Shown one piece after another: positions 28,212-37,594 of a DNA stretch of 64,000 nt. Position 1 is the first letter of the stretch. Every line of letters starts with the position of its first letter. Position numbers and translations under genes: made by a program. Source of the stretch: an uncultured Aquimarina sp. (lineage in GTDB: Bacteria > Bacteroidota > Bacteroidia > Flavobacteriales > Flavobacteriaceae). Where the stretch lies: assembly GCA_947501475.1 (NCBI GenBank), contig CANMWA010000003.1, positions 248,001 through 312,000 of the forward strand, in the 5' to 3' direction. Under the pieces are notes generated by a model. It had not been told where the DNA came from. It made no database searches and saw nothing but the letters and a program-made list of their open reading frames with translations.

Positions 28212-29528
28212 ATGAGTACCAAAACAGTACCTTATGTTCCTTACAAAGTAAAAGACATTTCATTAGCTGCCTGGGGAAGAAAAGAAATTGAATTAGCTGA
28301 AGCTGAAATGCCAGGACTTATGTCTCTTCGTGAAGAGTACAAAAATGAACAACCTTTAAAAGGAGCACGTATTGCAGGGTGTTTGCATATGACAATCCAA
28401 ACAGCTGTTCTTATTGAGACATTACAAGCCCTTGGTGCAGAGGTGACTTGGAGTTCTTGCAACATTTTTTCTACTCAAGATCAAGCTGCCGCAGCTATTG
28501 CTGCTGCAGGAACTGCAGTCTATGCTTGGAAAGATATGACAGAAGAAGAATTTGATTGGTGCATAGAACAAACACTATTCTTTGGCGAAGACAAACAGCC
28601 ATTAAATATGATTCTTGACGATGGTGGAGATCTTACCAATATGGTATTAGATCGTTATCCTGAATTATCTGCTGGAATCAAAGGATTATCTGAAGAAACA
28701 ACAACAGGTGTTCACCGTTTATACGAACGTGTAAAAAACGAAACATTAACAATGCCTGCTATTAATGTTAACGATTCTGTGACTAAATCCAAATTTGATA
28801 ACAAATATGGATGCAAGGAAAGTGCAGTAGACGCTATTCGTCGTGCAACAGATATTATGCTAGCAGGAAAGCGAGTAACTGTTTGTGGTTATGGTGATGT
28901 TGGTAAAGGTACTGCGGCCTCTTTTAAAGGCGCAGGAAGTATTGTTACTGTAACTGAAATTGATCCTATTTGTGCTTTACAAGCAGCCATGGACGGTTTT
29001 GAAGTAAAAAAATTAGAAACTGTTATCGGAAATACTGATATCGTTATTACTACAACCGGTAATAAAGATATTGTTCAAGGTCATCATTTTGAAGCTTTAA
29101 AAGACAAAGCAATTGTATGTAATATTGGGCATTTTGATAATGAAATCGATATGGCGTGGTTAAACAAAAATCACGGACACACTAAAGACACTATTAAACC
29201 TCAAGTTGATAAATACAACGTAAACGGAAATGACATTATCATTCTTGCCGAAGGTCGTTTAGTAAACTTAGGTTGTGCAACAGGTCACCCAAGTTTTGTA
29301 ATGAGTAATTCATTTACAAATCAAACTTTAGCACAAATTGAACTTTGGAAAAACAGTGAGAAATACAATAATGATGTATATATGCTACCAAAACATCTTG
29401 ATGAAAAAGTAGCTAAATTGCATTTAGCAAAAATTGGAGTTGAGTTGACTGAACTTCGTAACGATCAAGCCGAATATATTGGTGTAACTGTTAAAGGGCC
29501 ATTTAAGCCTGAACATTACAGATACTAG
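28212..29528 (+). CDS. ahcY: Adenosylhomocysteinase
   Basis: Hydrolyses S-adenosylhomocysteine to adenosine and homocysteine in the methyl cycle. The 438-residue sequence has the substrate-domain [15 protein letters not shown], the NAD-binding [17 protein letters not shown], and the C-terminal KPEHYRY that contributes to the cofactor site of the neighbouring subunit. It is monocistronic with a strong terminator. Confidence 0.97.
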   Translation: MSTKTVPYVPYKVKDISLAAWGRKEIELAEAEMPGLMSLREEYKNEQPLKGARIAGCLHMTIQTAVLIETLQALGAEVTWSSCNIFSTQDQAAAAIAAAGTAVYAWKDMTEEEFDWCIEQTLFFGEDKQPLNMILDDGGDLTNMVLDRYPELSAGIKGLSEETTTGVHRLYERVKNETLTMPAINVNDSVTKSKFDNKYGCKESAVDAIRRATDIMLAGKRVTVCGYGDVGKGTAASFKGAGSIVTVTEIDPICALQAAMDGFEVKKLETVIGNTDIVITTTGNKDIVQGHHFEALKDKAIVCNIGHFDNEIDMAWLNKNHGHTKDTIKPQVDKYNVNGNDIIILAEGRLVNLGCATGHPSFVMSNSFTNQTLAQIELWKNSEKYNNDVYMLPKHLDEKVAKLHLAKIGVELTELRNDQAEYIGVTVKGPFKPEHYRY

Positions 29529-29585
29529 GAATAGACCGCTGGCGCTTCTAGATTTTTACATCGCTTCGCTCTTAGAATATAGATT

Positions 29586-29611
29586 AACCCTTGCCTTTTT
29601 TGGCAAGGGTT
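29586..29611 (+). terminator. Intrinsic terminator of ahcY
   Basis: An AACCCTTGCC stem with GGCAAGGGTT followed by a run of T. It lies 58 bases after the stop. Confidence 0.85.
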
Positions 29612-29631
29612 TTTTTCTTAAAACTATAGTG

Positions 29632-29970
29632 TTACTTACTTTTTCGGAAAATATAACTCATCCATACTGGGTCATTTTCTTCAGAAACTATAGACTGTCT
29701 GTCTACAAATTCCCAATTGGCAGTATTCATAAAGTTTAATAAACCCGAAGTATTTTCTAATTTTTCTAATTGTTTAATCGTAATTTGTTTTCCTTCTAGA
29801 GATTTTTGCTCTTCCACCTTTATGCGTTTTACTCTCCCGCTATTATTTGCTTTCTGAATGACAATTACCTCTAGATAATCGTATTTGGGAATATCTTGCC
29901 CATATCCTTCGAAAGCTACAAATAGCAGAAAAAGACCACACCACAGGGTATTAATCACTACATTTTTCAT
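29632..29970 (-). CDS. Small secreted protein of unknown function
   Basis: A 112-residue protein with a signal peptide (residues 1-24, ending FEGYGQ). The mature part (DYLEVIVIQKANNSGRVKRIKVEEQKS) is basic and has no cysteine. It ends with WMSYIFRK. I recognise no family. It is divergent from the gene at 30037 and converges on ahcY. It is probably periplasmic. Confidence 0.55.
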   Translation of the reverse strand: MKNVVINTLWCGLFLLFVAFEGYGQDIPKYDYLEVIVIQKANNSGRVKRIKVEEQKSLEGKQITIKQLEKLENTSGLLNFMNTANWEFVDRQSIVSEENDPVWMSYIFRKSK

Positions 29971-30036
29971 ATAAATTGATTTGGTTTATAATTCTTGTGT
30001 AGTAAATTTAGACAATTAGTTTAATGTATCTTGCTC

Positions 30037-30657
30037 ATGAATACACTAATAAAAATATTTTGTGCTCTCATATTCTTTGTTTTTAATGGTTTTGCACAAA
30101 CCCAAGGAAGTATTAAAAACATACAAGAAAAGTACAATACAACTACAAAATTACTGGAACAAGAACTACTTACCGAAACAGCTCTAGAAAGTGACTGTAA
30201 TAACAATGGCCAAACTGAAGCTTTTCTATCATTTTATAACAACAACAATACCTTGGCCTATATACAACATAACTATAATGAAGGACATAGTAACTACACC
30301 TATCATTACTATATAGATAACAATAAGCTCATCTTTTATTTCTTTGAATATGCTTCTTGGGCATGGGATTTTGTAACTACACCAAAAGAGCAAGGGTTTA
30401 CAAATGAAATATGGACTTATGAAGAATATCGAATCTATCTTAATGAAGAAACCCCTATAAAATGCTTATATAAAATCTATACTGGAAAATCTATTGATCA
30501 ACCGCATGAGGGCGAAGATACATTATCAGAAACCATAAAGAATAAAGAAGTGGATTGCGATGAAAATAACATAACTCAAATTTTAAAAAAATATCGTCAT
30601 CTCCTAAGTATTCAAAAGGATACTACTCAAAACATCTGCGATATTAACATCGAATAA
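30037..30657 (+). CDS. Secreted protein of unknown function
   Basis: A 206-residue protein starting at the ATG at 30037 with a signal peptide (about residues 1-19, ending GFAQ). A TTG six bases upstream is a less likely start. The mature domain is rich in Tyr, Asn and Glu (YHYYIDNNKLIFYFFEYASW) and contains four cysteines. No family recognised. It converges on the ribosomal protein operon, sharing a bidirectional terminator. Confidence 0.55.
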   Translation: MNTLIKIFCALIFFVFNGFAQTQGSIKNIQEKYNTTTKLLEQELLTETALESDCNNNGQTEAFLSFYNNNNTLAYIQHNYNEGHSNYTYHYYIDNNKLIFYFFEYASWAWDFVTTPKEQGFTNEIWTYEEYRIYLNEETPIKCLYKIYTGKSIDQPHEGEDTLSETIKNKEVDCDENNITQILKKYRHLLSIQKDTTQNICDINIE

Positions 30658-30691
30658 ATACGTTCACAGGGTTCTTATTTTGAAAAATAAA

Positions 30692-30720
30692 AAACCCTTT
30701 TCACAATATGAAAAGGGTTT
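30692..30720. terminator. Bidirectional terminator between rpmA and the secreted protein gene
   Basis: A 12-base stem AAACCCTTTTCA/TGAAAAGGGTTT with a five-base loop and T-runs on both strands. Confidence 0.8.
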
Positions 30721-30745
30721 TTTATTATAATAGAAAGAGTTTTAG

Positions 30746-31006
30746 TTATGCTTCAAAAGGAACTATTGAAACATAAGACTTATTGTCTTTCTTTTTAGTA
30801 AATTTTACCAAACCATCTACTTTAGCATGTAGGGTATGATCTTTACCAGCGTATACATTTTCACCTGGTTTGTGGGCTGTACCTCTTTGTCTTACAATGA
30901 TGTTACCAGCCACGGCAGCTTGACCACCAAATATCTTAACACCTAAGCGTTTTGATTCTGATTCTCTACCGTTTTTCGAACTACCAACTCCTTTTTTATG
31001 AGCCAT
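30746..31006 (-). CDS. rpmA: Ribosomal protein bL27
   Basis: An 86-residue large-subunit protein. The N-terminus [22 protein letters not shown] begins directly with the mature bL27 form, with no N-terminal extension to cleave. It lies 60 bases after rplU, the normal operon order. The basic N-terminus reaches toward the peptidyl transferase centre. Confidence 0.98.
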   Translation of the reverse strand: MAHKKGVGSSKNGRESESKRLGVKIFGGQAAVAGNIIVRQRGTAHKPGENVYAGKDHTLHAKVDGLVKFTKKKDNKSYVSIVPFEA

Positions 31007-31066
31007 TTTCTTTCGGTTTTATATTGTTAATATGAACAGGAATATATTCCTGTTATCTAAAATTTA

Positions 31067-31594
31067 TTATGCTTGTAAAGCTGCGATCAATTCTGCTTTC
31101 TTCATAGAAGAAATTCCAGAGATTCCTTTAGCTTTTGCCATTTCTTTTAATTCAGCTACTGTTTTAGTGCTTAAATCTTCAGAACTAGCCTTTTTTGGAG
31201 CAGTAGCTTTTACTTCTTTTTCAGCTTTAGCTTTTGGTTCAGCTTTTTTAGTTGCTGCCTTAGGAGCAGCTTTCTTAGCTCCAGAAGTTACAATGCTTTC
31301 AATAACAATTTCTGTAAGAGATTGACGATGACCGTTTTTAACACGGTATCCTTTACGTCTCTTTTTCTTGAAAACAATAACTTTATCACCTTTAAGGTGT
31401 CTCGTGATTTTTGCTCCTACTTGAGCTCCATCTATAGCTGGGGCGCCTAAAGTAACTTTATCACCATCTGCTGCAAGAAGAACTTTATCAAAAGAAACTT
31501 TGTCTCCTTCTTCTCCAGCTAAACGATGTACAAATACTTTTTGGTCTTTTGCAACTTTAAATTGCTGCCCTGCTATCTCTACAATTGCGTACAT
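31067..31594 (-). CDS. rplU: Ribosomal protein bL21 with a C-terminal Rho_N/SAP-like extension
   Basis: Residues 1-103 are a standard bL21 (YAIVEIAGQQFKVAKDQKVFV to RQSLTEIVIESI). A Lys/Ala-rich linker follows, and then a roughly 33-residue helical tail (VAELKEMAKAKGISG, MKKAELIAAL) resembling Rho_N/SAP helix-extended-loop-helix domains. Such extensions occur in flavobacterial bL21 and could bind nucleic acid, but this is not shown. It heads the rplU-rpmA operon. Confidence 0.96.
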   Translation of the reverse strand: MYAIVEIAGQQFKVAKDQKVFVHRLAGEEGDKVSFDKVLLAADGDKVTLGAPAIDGAQVGAKITRHLKGDKVIVFKKKRRKGYRVKNGHRQSLTEIVIESIVTSGAKKAAPKAATKKAEPKAKAEKEVKATAPKKASSEDLSTKTVAELKEMAKAKGISGISSMKKAELIAALQA

Positions 31595-31659
31595 AGCGTA
31601 ACGTTTAATTAATTATTTTTAAATAAAAGAACTACACCTATTTTTTGAATAGGCGGGTG

Positions 31660-31667
31660 CAAATATA
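31660..31667 (-). promoter_or_regulatory. Promoter -7 element of rplU-rpmA
   Basis: TATATTTG on the minus strand, 65 bases before rplU. A short CCTATT/AATAGG hairpin lies in the leader between promoter and gene and could be a ribosomal-protein control site. Confidence 0.5.
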
Positions 31668-31694
31668 CTGTTAATTAATTAAATGGCAAATATT

Positions 31695-32168
31695 TTATGC
31701 CTCTACAGGAGGTGAATTATGATTTTTTTTCGGATTCCAGCTTTCTTTAAGTAATTGCATAAAAGATAGTGTTAGCACAAATGTAGTCGCAAACCCCATA
31801 ATTGCAGCAATAAATACAACTATACCTACGCCAACGTGGTAGTGAGAACTCCAATTAGCTAACATTTCTGGTAAAAAACTGGTGCTGATATTGGTGACAT
31901 AAATAGCAAAAAAAATGGTAAAAATAAGAGTCGCATTAAAACCTGTAAAAAGACCAGCCATAAATCCTTTTTGATAATTAAAATCACCCCCCTTTTCTTT
32001 TTTATAATCTTTCATTGCTTTATATAGGCCAAAAGCAACAATAATACCATTACCTAAACTAAAAATAGGGTGAGTATGAACTCCGAATAGAGAAAGAATT
32101 AAAAAATATAAAACAAGTCCAATTGCAATAAAGACTCCATATTTAACAGGGATAGTTGACTTTTTCAT
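31695..32168 (-). CDS. DUF4199 family membrane protein
   Basis: A 157-residue protein with four hydrophobic segments (about 12-30, 35-50, 75-95, 115-140), matching the DUF4199 family of Bacteroidota. The cytoplasmic loop contains KDYKKEKGGDFNYQKGF. Function is unknown. It is transcribed away from the ribosomal operon's promoter. Confidence 0.75.
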   Translation of the reverse strand: MKKSTIPVKYGVFIAIGLVLYFLILSLFGVHTHPIFSLGNGIIVAFGLYKAMKDYKKEKGGDFNYQKGFMAGLFTGFNATLIFTIFFAIYVTNISTSFLPEMLANWSSHYHVGVGIVVFIAAIMGFATTFVLTLSFMQLLKESWNPKKNHNSPPVEA

Positions 32169-32265
32169 ATTTTCTTTCTTTAAGATTCTATCTTAAAAGT
32201 ATGAAAATTAAGACTTCTTTAACCTTAAAGGCTTGTTAATTTATTGCTTAACAAGCTTTTACCCG

Positions 32266-33141
32266 CTATCTATTTTTATTAGTAAGATACACACCAAAAA
32301 TAATAATACAAGAAGCTAGTAATTGAAAAAGCGAGAATTTTTCTCCATCCCATAACCCCCAGATTAAAGCTATAATAGGCATCGTATATGTAACAGAACT
32401 CGCAAATACAGGTGTACTTATTTGAACCAGTTTATTAAACATTATTTTAGCGATTCCTGTTCCTATAACAGCCAATATCGCCATATACATGATACTCACT
32501 TGCACTTCTTTATCTGTAGTTAATTCGAGATCAAAAAACCCAGAAAAGTACAGTACAATCAATGCCGGAATAACAAGAACTGCAAAATTTCCATTAGCAA
32601 TCGCCATGGGTGAGATATGTTGTAAATAACGTTTAATTATGTTTACATTAATCCCATATCCAAATGTTGCTATAATTACTAAAAGGGCATATCGATAATT
32701 TTGGTCAGGATTAATTATTGATCCTTCCCAAATCAACCCAATACTACCCACTAAACCAATAATTACTCCTAAAAGTTGATTCTTACTAAAACGAATTGAA
32801 AATAGTAAAATACCCAAAACAAATGTAATTAATGGAGTCATCGAATTGAGTATTGATGTGATCCCACTATCGATCTCGGTCTCGGCAAAGGCAAATAGAA
32901 ACGCAGGAATAAAAGTTCCTGCAAAAGCAGAAATAGCAATCCATTTCCACTCATTACCTTGAATGGTTTTAATACTTCTAAAGCCTATAGAAAACAAAAA
33001 CACAGCTGCAAATGCTGTTCTTAAAGCTCCTAATTGCATAGGAGCAAGTCCTATGAGTGATTTTTTTATTAAAATGAAAGAACTGCCCCAGACAAGAGAT
33101 AATATTGCCAGATATAGCCATTTTCGTTTTGTGTTTTGCAT
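32266..33141 (-). CDS. EamA/DMT-superfamily transporter
   Basis: A 291-residue inner-membrane protein with about ten hydrophobic segments in two EamA repeats: the first begins LVWGSSFILIKKSL, the second YGINVNIIKRYL. These carriers export or import small metabolites, and the substrate cannot be told. I use the ATG at 33139-33141, since the longer reading depends on a TTG. Confidence 0.85.
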   Translation of the reverse strand: MQNTKRKWLYLAILSLVWGSSFILIKKSLIGLAPMQLGALRTAFAAVFLFSIGFRSIKTIQGNEWKWIAISAFAGTFIPAFLFAFAETEIDSGITSILNSMTPLITFVLGILLFSIRFSKNQLLGVIIGLVGSIGLIWEGSIINPDQNYRYALLVIIATFGYGINVNIIKRYLQHISPMAIANGNFAVLVIPALIVLYFSGFFDLELTTDKEVQVSIMYMAILAVIGTGIAKIMFNKLVQISTPVFASSVTYTMPIIALIWGLWDGEKFSLFQLLASCIIIFGVYLTNKNR

Positions 33142-33223
33142 TTCCCGATAAGTAAGTTGCAAAAATGGTAAAATTATGAATGCATGAGTTAGTTTTACAA
33201 GAAAATTAACTATCCTAGTATGA

Positions 33224-33796
33224 CTAATCTTTCCACTGCAATGTTTCCATCAAATGCATAATATCATTCCGCAAATAATTTGCTGCTGGGAGTATTGAAT
33301 CATAGTTAGGCTTTACTTTAAAATATATAGATCCTACAAGAAAATGTTTAAGGCTATCAGTAACATAAAATTGTGATGGAGATGCAGCATCTCCCGATAC
33401 CTCATAAATCATCCCGTATATTTTTTTATCTGCATCGACATATTCTTTGGGTTTAATCCCATCGGCCTTAATAAAATGTTCTTGAGTAAGGTTTTGTGCA
33501 TCTCTTAACAACGAATCCAAGTTATTATGAACTCTGTAATATGAAAGGTATAAGGTAGCTCTCATTTTACTATACTCAAGATCATACCAACATCTTCTGT
33601 TTCTCTTCGGAGCTTTTAGTTCTGAGAAATCATTTTTTTCAAAAGAATAAGGACAGGGCAACTCCAGTTCTGTATACTTAGGAGAAGGATAGCTTAACCT
33701 TAGCATTCCTTTTGGTTTTGGTAACACTTCTCCACCGCAAGAAAATAATAATGATATACTGGCCAACAAAAAGAGTCTAACTATTTGCTTTTTCAT
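33224..33796 (-). CDS. gldD: Gliding motility lipoprotein GldD
   Basis: A 190-residue lipoprotein with the lipobox Cys at residue 20 (SLLFSC). The mature protein has the conserved PKPKGMLRLSYPSPKY and the FKVKPNYDSILPAANYLRNDIM end. GldD is required for gliding motility and type IX secretion function in Flavobacteria. It overlaps the end of gldE by 20 bases, as is typical. Confidence 0.92.
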   Translation of the reverse strand: MKKQIVRLFLLASISLLFSCGGEVLPKPKGMLRLSYPSPKYTELELPCPYSFEKNDFSELKAPKRNRRCWYDLEYSKMRATLYLSYYRVHNNLDSLLRDAQNLTQEHFIKADGIKPKEYVDADKKIYGMIYEVSGDAASPSQFYVTDSLKHFLVGSIYFKVKPNYDSILPAANYLRNDIMHLMETLQWKD

Positions 33797-35108
33797 TAAT
33801 TGTTAATTTCACTTGTTTTATTCGTTTATTATCTAATGACTCTATCTTAAACAGGTATTTATCTAAGGTAATGGTTTCTCCTCGTTTTGGGAAACTTCCG
33901 GATATTTCTAACAAAAGCCCTGCAATTGTTTCTGCATCACCCTTTTTATCTTCAAAAAACGTAGTATCTTCAAGAGATAAGACTCTATAAAAATCTTTGA
34001 GTGCTGTTCTTCCTTCAAACACATAATTGTTATCATCTAATTTTGAGAATATTAAATCTTCATCATCAAACTCATCGCTAATATCTCCTACAATTTCTTC
34101 GATAATATCTTCTAAAGAAATTAAGCCACTTGTTCCTCCGTATTCGTCTACAACAATAGCCAGGTGATTTTTTTTATCTTTAAAATCATTTAATAAATCG
34201 TCTAGTTTTTTGTTCTCTGGCACAAAATAAGGGTCTCTTAATAGCGATATCCAATCAAATGTAGATTCATTAATATGAGGCAATAGGTCTTTTACATATA
34301 AAATCCCAATGACCTTATCTATACTTTCTTGATAAACAGGAATACGAGAGTAGCCTTTTTCTATAATTTCGGAGATGATTTCTTTATACTTAGCTTCGCT
34401 ATTTAATGCAAAAATATCTATTCTAGGGCGCATTACTTGTTTTGTATCCGTATTTCCGAAAGATACAATGCCTTCTAATATTTTCTTTTCTTCGATCGTA
34501 GTATCTGTATCCGATGTAAGCTCTAATGCTTGAGATAATTGATCGACACTTATATTAGATTTCTGTTTTCCTAGTCGATTATGAATCCCTATTGTAACTC
34601 TACGCATAGGTAAACTAACAGGTGAGATTAACCAATCTAGGACTGCAAGAGGTCGAGCCATGAATTTGGCAAACTTAACTTTATTTCTACTGGCATATAT
34701 TTTAGGTAAAATTTCTCCAAACAATAAAATTAAGAATGTGGCCACACCAACTTCTACCAAAAATCTAACATTAACCCAGCCTAACCAAACATAATCGAGG
34801 TCTTTAAAATAAATTTTTCCTAACGAATCAAACAATAGCACTATAGCAATATTAATAAAGTTATTTGCCACTAAAATTGTGGCTAATAATTTTTTAGGGT
34901 TGTCTAATAGTTTTGAGACAATACTAAGGTTTTTAGATGTATTTTCTTCGTCTTTAAGATCGGTGGGGGTTAAAGAAAATAATGCTACTTCACTACCAGA
35001 AATAAGTGCTGAAAAAATTAGCAAAACCACAAGTGCAACCAAGTTAATGGTTTGCATGATATCAAAAGCTAATAATGAAATAAATAAGGGTTCAGGATCA
35101 GGGTCCAA
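33777..35108 (-). CDS. gldE: Gliding motility-associated membrane protein GldE (CNNM/CorC-type)
   Basis: A 443-residue protein with an N-terminal CNNM transmembrane domain (about 20-170), a CBS pair (about 215-340, with RPRIDIFAL and YSRIPVYQ) and a C-terminal CorC_HlyC domain (RTALKDFYRVL). The start is a TTG at 35106-35108 giving LDPDPEP, which fits the conserved N-terminus. It sits between ssb and gldD, the usual flavobacterial order. Confidence 0.9.
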   Translation of the reverse strand: MDPDPEPLFISLLAFDIMQTINLVALVVLLIFSALISGSEVALFSLTPTDLKDEENTSKNLSIVSKLLDNPKKLLATILVANNFINIAIVLLFDSLGKIYFKDLDYVWLGWVNVRFLVEVGVATFLILLFGEILPKIYASRNKVKFAKFMARPLAVLDWLISPVSLPMRRVTIGIHNRLGKQKSNISVDQLSQALELTSDTDTTIEEKKILEGIVSFGNTDTKQVMRPRIDIFALNSEAKYKEIISEIIEKGYSRIPVYQESIDKVIGILYVKDLLPHINESTFDWISLLRDPYFVPENKKLDDLLNDFKDKKNHLAIVVDEYGGTSGLISLEDIIEEIVGDISDEFDDEDLIFSKLDDNNYVFEGRTALKDFYRVLSLEDTTFFEDKKGDAETIAGLLLEISGSFPKRGETITLDKYLFKIESLDNKRIKQVKLTINEKANS

Positions 35109-35132
35109 ATTTTCTTGGTTTAGTTAAACATA

Positions 35133-35591
35133 TCAGAACGGAAGATCATCTTCTTCTGTATCTGGTGAGCTAGGTGAAGCTACCTGCGGATTTGACGCAG
35201 GAACATTTGCTTGTGGTGCTTGCTGAGTTGTAGGCCCAGTTGTTTGGTTCTCATTTTTTGGAGTAAGAAAAGTAAAGTCTGTACATTGTATTTCGGTGCT
35301 ATATCTGTCTTTACCCTGCTCATCCTGCCATTTTCTGGTCTTAAGACGGCCTTCTATATAAACCTTATCTCCTTTTTTTAAGTATTTTTCGCAGATTTCG
35401 GCAGCTTTATTACGAACAACAATATTATGCCACTCTGTAGTCGTTACACGTTCATTCGTACTTTTGTTTACATAGGAGTCGTTGGTCGCTAGCGGAAATC
35501 TACCAATGCAATTTCCTCCTTCAAAATAATGCATCTTTACCTCATCTCCTGTATGCCCAATCAGCATTACTTTATTCAGTGTTCCAGACAT
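35133..35591 (-). CDS. ssb: Single-stranded DNA-binding protein
   Basis: A 152-residue SSB with an OB fold (NKVMLIGHTGDEVKMHYFEGG to TDFTFL), a Gln/Pro-rich linker and the acidic tip EEDDLPF. It binds ssDNA during replication and repair and recruits partners through the tip. It lies between mutY and gldE on the same strand. The same DDLPF end occurs on the DUF3127 protein at 5173-5556. Confidence 0.96.
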   Translation of the reverse strand: MSGTLNKVMLIGHTGDEVKMHYFEGGNCIGRFPLATNDSYVNKSTNERVTTTEWHNIVVRNKAAEICEKYLKKGDKVYIEGRLKTRKWQDEQGKDRYSTEIQCTDFTFLTPKNENQTTGPTTQQAPQANVPASNPQVASPSSPDTEEDDLPF

Positions 35592-35842
35592 CTAATTTAT
35601 AATTTGTAATGGTTTTAACTTGCAAAGAAATAACAAACTTATGTAAATAACGTATTTATTGCATTTCTTATTTCTACAGCACTCAAAAAAATCTTTGTTT
35701 ATAGTAAATGTAATAAAAAATTGACAAAAATATTATTCTAAGTCTGCTCTTAACTTATGTTCTAAACAATTTAAGAACAATATAAGATCTCGTTCTACAT
35801 CGGGATCAGTTTGAACTAACCAATTTTAAAATTGAAGTCTCA

Positions 35843-36892
35843 TTAAAAAAAAGAGTCTATAAAATTACCTAACAGAATAGGCACAGGATAATTATGTATT
35901 TCTTTATAGCTAACAAGTTTTTGTGGCTCTTTAATAGTAACTGGCTCATCTATTTTAACAATAAAAAACTTTGTGTATAAATGCTGATGAGACAATTTAT
36001 GTACCACAGGTTCTTTTTGATAAGGCACAATTTCATACTCCTTATTATATAGCACATCTTTAAAAACAGAATGGGTAGCAATATTTTTTGTAGTTATTTT
36101 TTCACTTTCTATTAAAGGAAACTCATATAATCCTTGCCAAATCCCATTACCTGATCGTTGTTGTATAATGGTTTGTTGATCTTTGATAGAAAAAATCAAA
36201 TAATTAAAATAGCGTTTTTTAATGGTTAATTTTTTTAGTTTAATCGGTAACACATCGATAACACCTTTTTTAAGTGCCTCACAACTATCATTAAGAGGAC
36301 ACACAATACAATAAGGGTTTTTGGGCTTACACTGCAGGGCACCAAACTCCATAATAGCCTGGTTATAATTAGCAGGCTCATTGTGATCCATAAGTTCTAT
36401 AGCAAGTTTTTTAAACTCTTTTATCCCAGCAGTACTATTAATAGGTGTTTCTATTCCAAAATATCTGGATAGTACTCGATACACATTTCCATCGACTACA
36501 GGAGTAGCTTCATTATAGCAAATAGACGCTATTGCACTTGCCGTATAGTCTCCAACTCCTTTTAATTGCAAAAGATCTTTATATGTAGTAGGAAATTCTC
36601 CATTCAATTCGTTAGCCACATACTTTGCTGTGGTGTGTAAATTTCTAGCTCTTGAATAATACCCTAATCCCTGCCACAATTTTAACACTTCTTCTTCACT
36701 GGCATTAGCTAGATCAAAAACTGTTGGAAATGTCTCGGTAAATGACAAATAGTAGGGCAATCCTTGTGCAACTCTGGTCTGTTGTAATATAATTTCACTT
36801 AGCCAAATACGGTATGGATCGGTAGTTTCTCGCCATGGCATCGATCTTTTATTTTGTAAGTACCACGTAATGAGTTTTTTAGAAAATTTCAT
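35843..36892 (-). CDS. mutY: A/G-specific adenine glycosylase
   Basis: Removes adenine mispaired with 8-oxoguanine. The 349-residue protein has the HhH motif LLQLKGVGDYTASAIASI, the catalytic Asp in VDGNVYRVLSRYF, and the iron-sulfur ligands C-x6-C-x2-C-x5-C in CKPKNPYCIVCPLNDSC. A C-terminal NUDIX-like domain recognises the oxidised base. It is followed by a 250-base gap and then ssb. Confidence 0.96.
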   Translation of the reverse strand: MKFSKKLITWYLQNKRSMPWRETTDPYRIWLSEIILQQTRVAQGLPYYLSFTETFPTVFDLANASEEEVLKLWQGLGYYSRARNLHTTAKYVANELNGEFPTTYKDLLQLKGVGDYTASAIASICYNEATPVVDGNVYRVLSRYFGIETPINSTAGIKEFKKLAIELMDHNEPANYNQAIMEFGALQCKPKNPYCIVCPLNDSCEALKKGVIDVLPIKLKKLTIKKRYFNYLIFSIKDQQTIIQQRSGNGIWQGLYEFPLIESEKITTKNIATHSVFKDVLYNKEYEIVPYQKEPVVHKLSHQHLYTKFFIVKIDEPVTIKEPQKLVSYKEIHNYPVPILLGNFIDSFF

Positions 36893-36975
36893 AGCAAAAT
36901 TATAAGTTTTGCAAAATTAAACGATTAAAGATGATAATTTCATCTTAAGTATTGATATTTTGGATTTTAAATTCA

Positions 36976-36983
36976 TATATTTG
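36976..36983 (+). promoter_or_regulatory. Promoter -7 element of the HU gene
   Basis: TATATTTG with a TTG about 21 bases upstream, 39 bases before the HU start. Good match to the Bacteroidota consensus. Confidence 0.6.
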
Positions 36984-37022
36984 CCCCCTTGAAAATTTAA
37001 AAACCCCTAAATAGGAATTATA

Positions 37023-37313
37023 ATGACTAAAGCAGATATTGTAGCAAGAATTTCAGAAAAACTAGGAATTGAAAAAGGAGATGTACAAGCAACAGTTGAA
37101 ACGTTCATGGAAGAAGTAAAAAATTCTTTGGAAGCTGGAGACAATGTTTATCTTAGAGGATTTGGTAGTTTTATTATCAAAACCAGAGCAGAGAAAACTG
37201 GCCGTAACATTTCAAAAAACACTACTATCAAAATCCCTGCACACAATATACCAGCGTTTAAACCTGCAAAAGTATTTGTAGAAGGTGTTAAAACAAACGT
37301 AGAAGTAAAATAA
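37023..37313 (+). CDS. HU-type DNA-binding protein
   Basis: A 96-residue histone-like protein (MTKADIVARISEKLGIEKGDV). The DNA-clasping arm includes FGSFIIKTRAEKTGRNISKNT followed by IPAHNIPAFKPAKVF, with the intercalating proline. It bends DNA and compacts the nucleoid. It lies upstream of the tiny basic gene and the RNase G gene, a conserved order in this phylum. Confidence 0.95.
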   Translation: MTKADIVARISEKLGIEKGDVQATVETFMEEVKNSLEAGDNVYLRGFGSFIIKTRAEKTGRNISKNTTIKIPAHNIPAFKPAKVFVEGVKTNVEVK

Positions 37314-37341
37314 ACAATAACAATAAATAATTCAGTACACT

Positions 37342-37431
37342 ATGCCAAGTGGTAAAAAACGTAAAAGACACAAGGTAGCTACGCACAAGCGTAAAAAGAG
37401 AAGAAGAGCAAACCGCCACAAGAAAAAGTAG
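37342..37431 (+). CDS. Very basic 29-residue protein, probably ribosome-associated
   Basis: The 90-base frame encodes MPSGKKRKRHKVATHKRKKR plus nine more residues (RRANRHKKK), so about two thirds of it is Lys, Arg or His. It is too short for most gene finders. The start ATG is 28 bases after the HU stop. Similar tiny proteins sit between HU and RNase G genes in other Bacteroidota. The composition resembles small ribosomal proteins such as bTHX, but I cannot assign it. Confidence 0.8.
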   Translation: MPSGKKRKRHKVATHKRKKRRRANRHKKK

Positions 37432-37594
37432 TTTTCTAACTACTTTTTTTGGTTAAAAAGTTAAGTTCTTTGAAATCGAAATAGGACAAACTATTCACTA
37501 CCGATAGGTTTGTTTTATCTCAACGGAATTGCAAAATTCCTGTGAAAAAATTTGTTTAATCCGTCCACCATTGGTGGATAAAAATCTAATTAGA

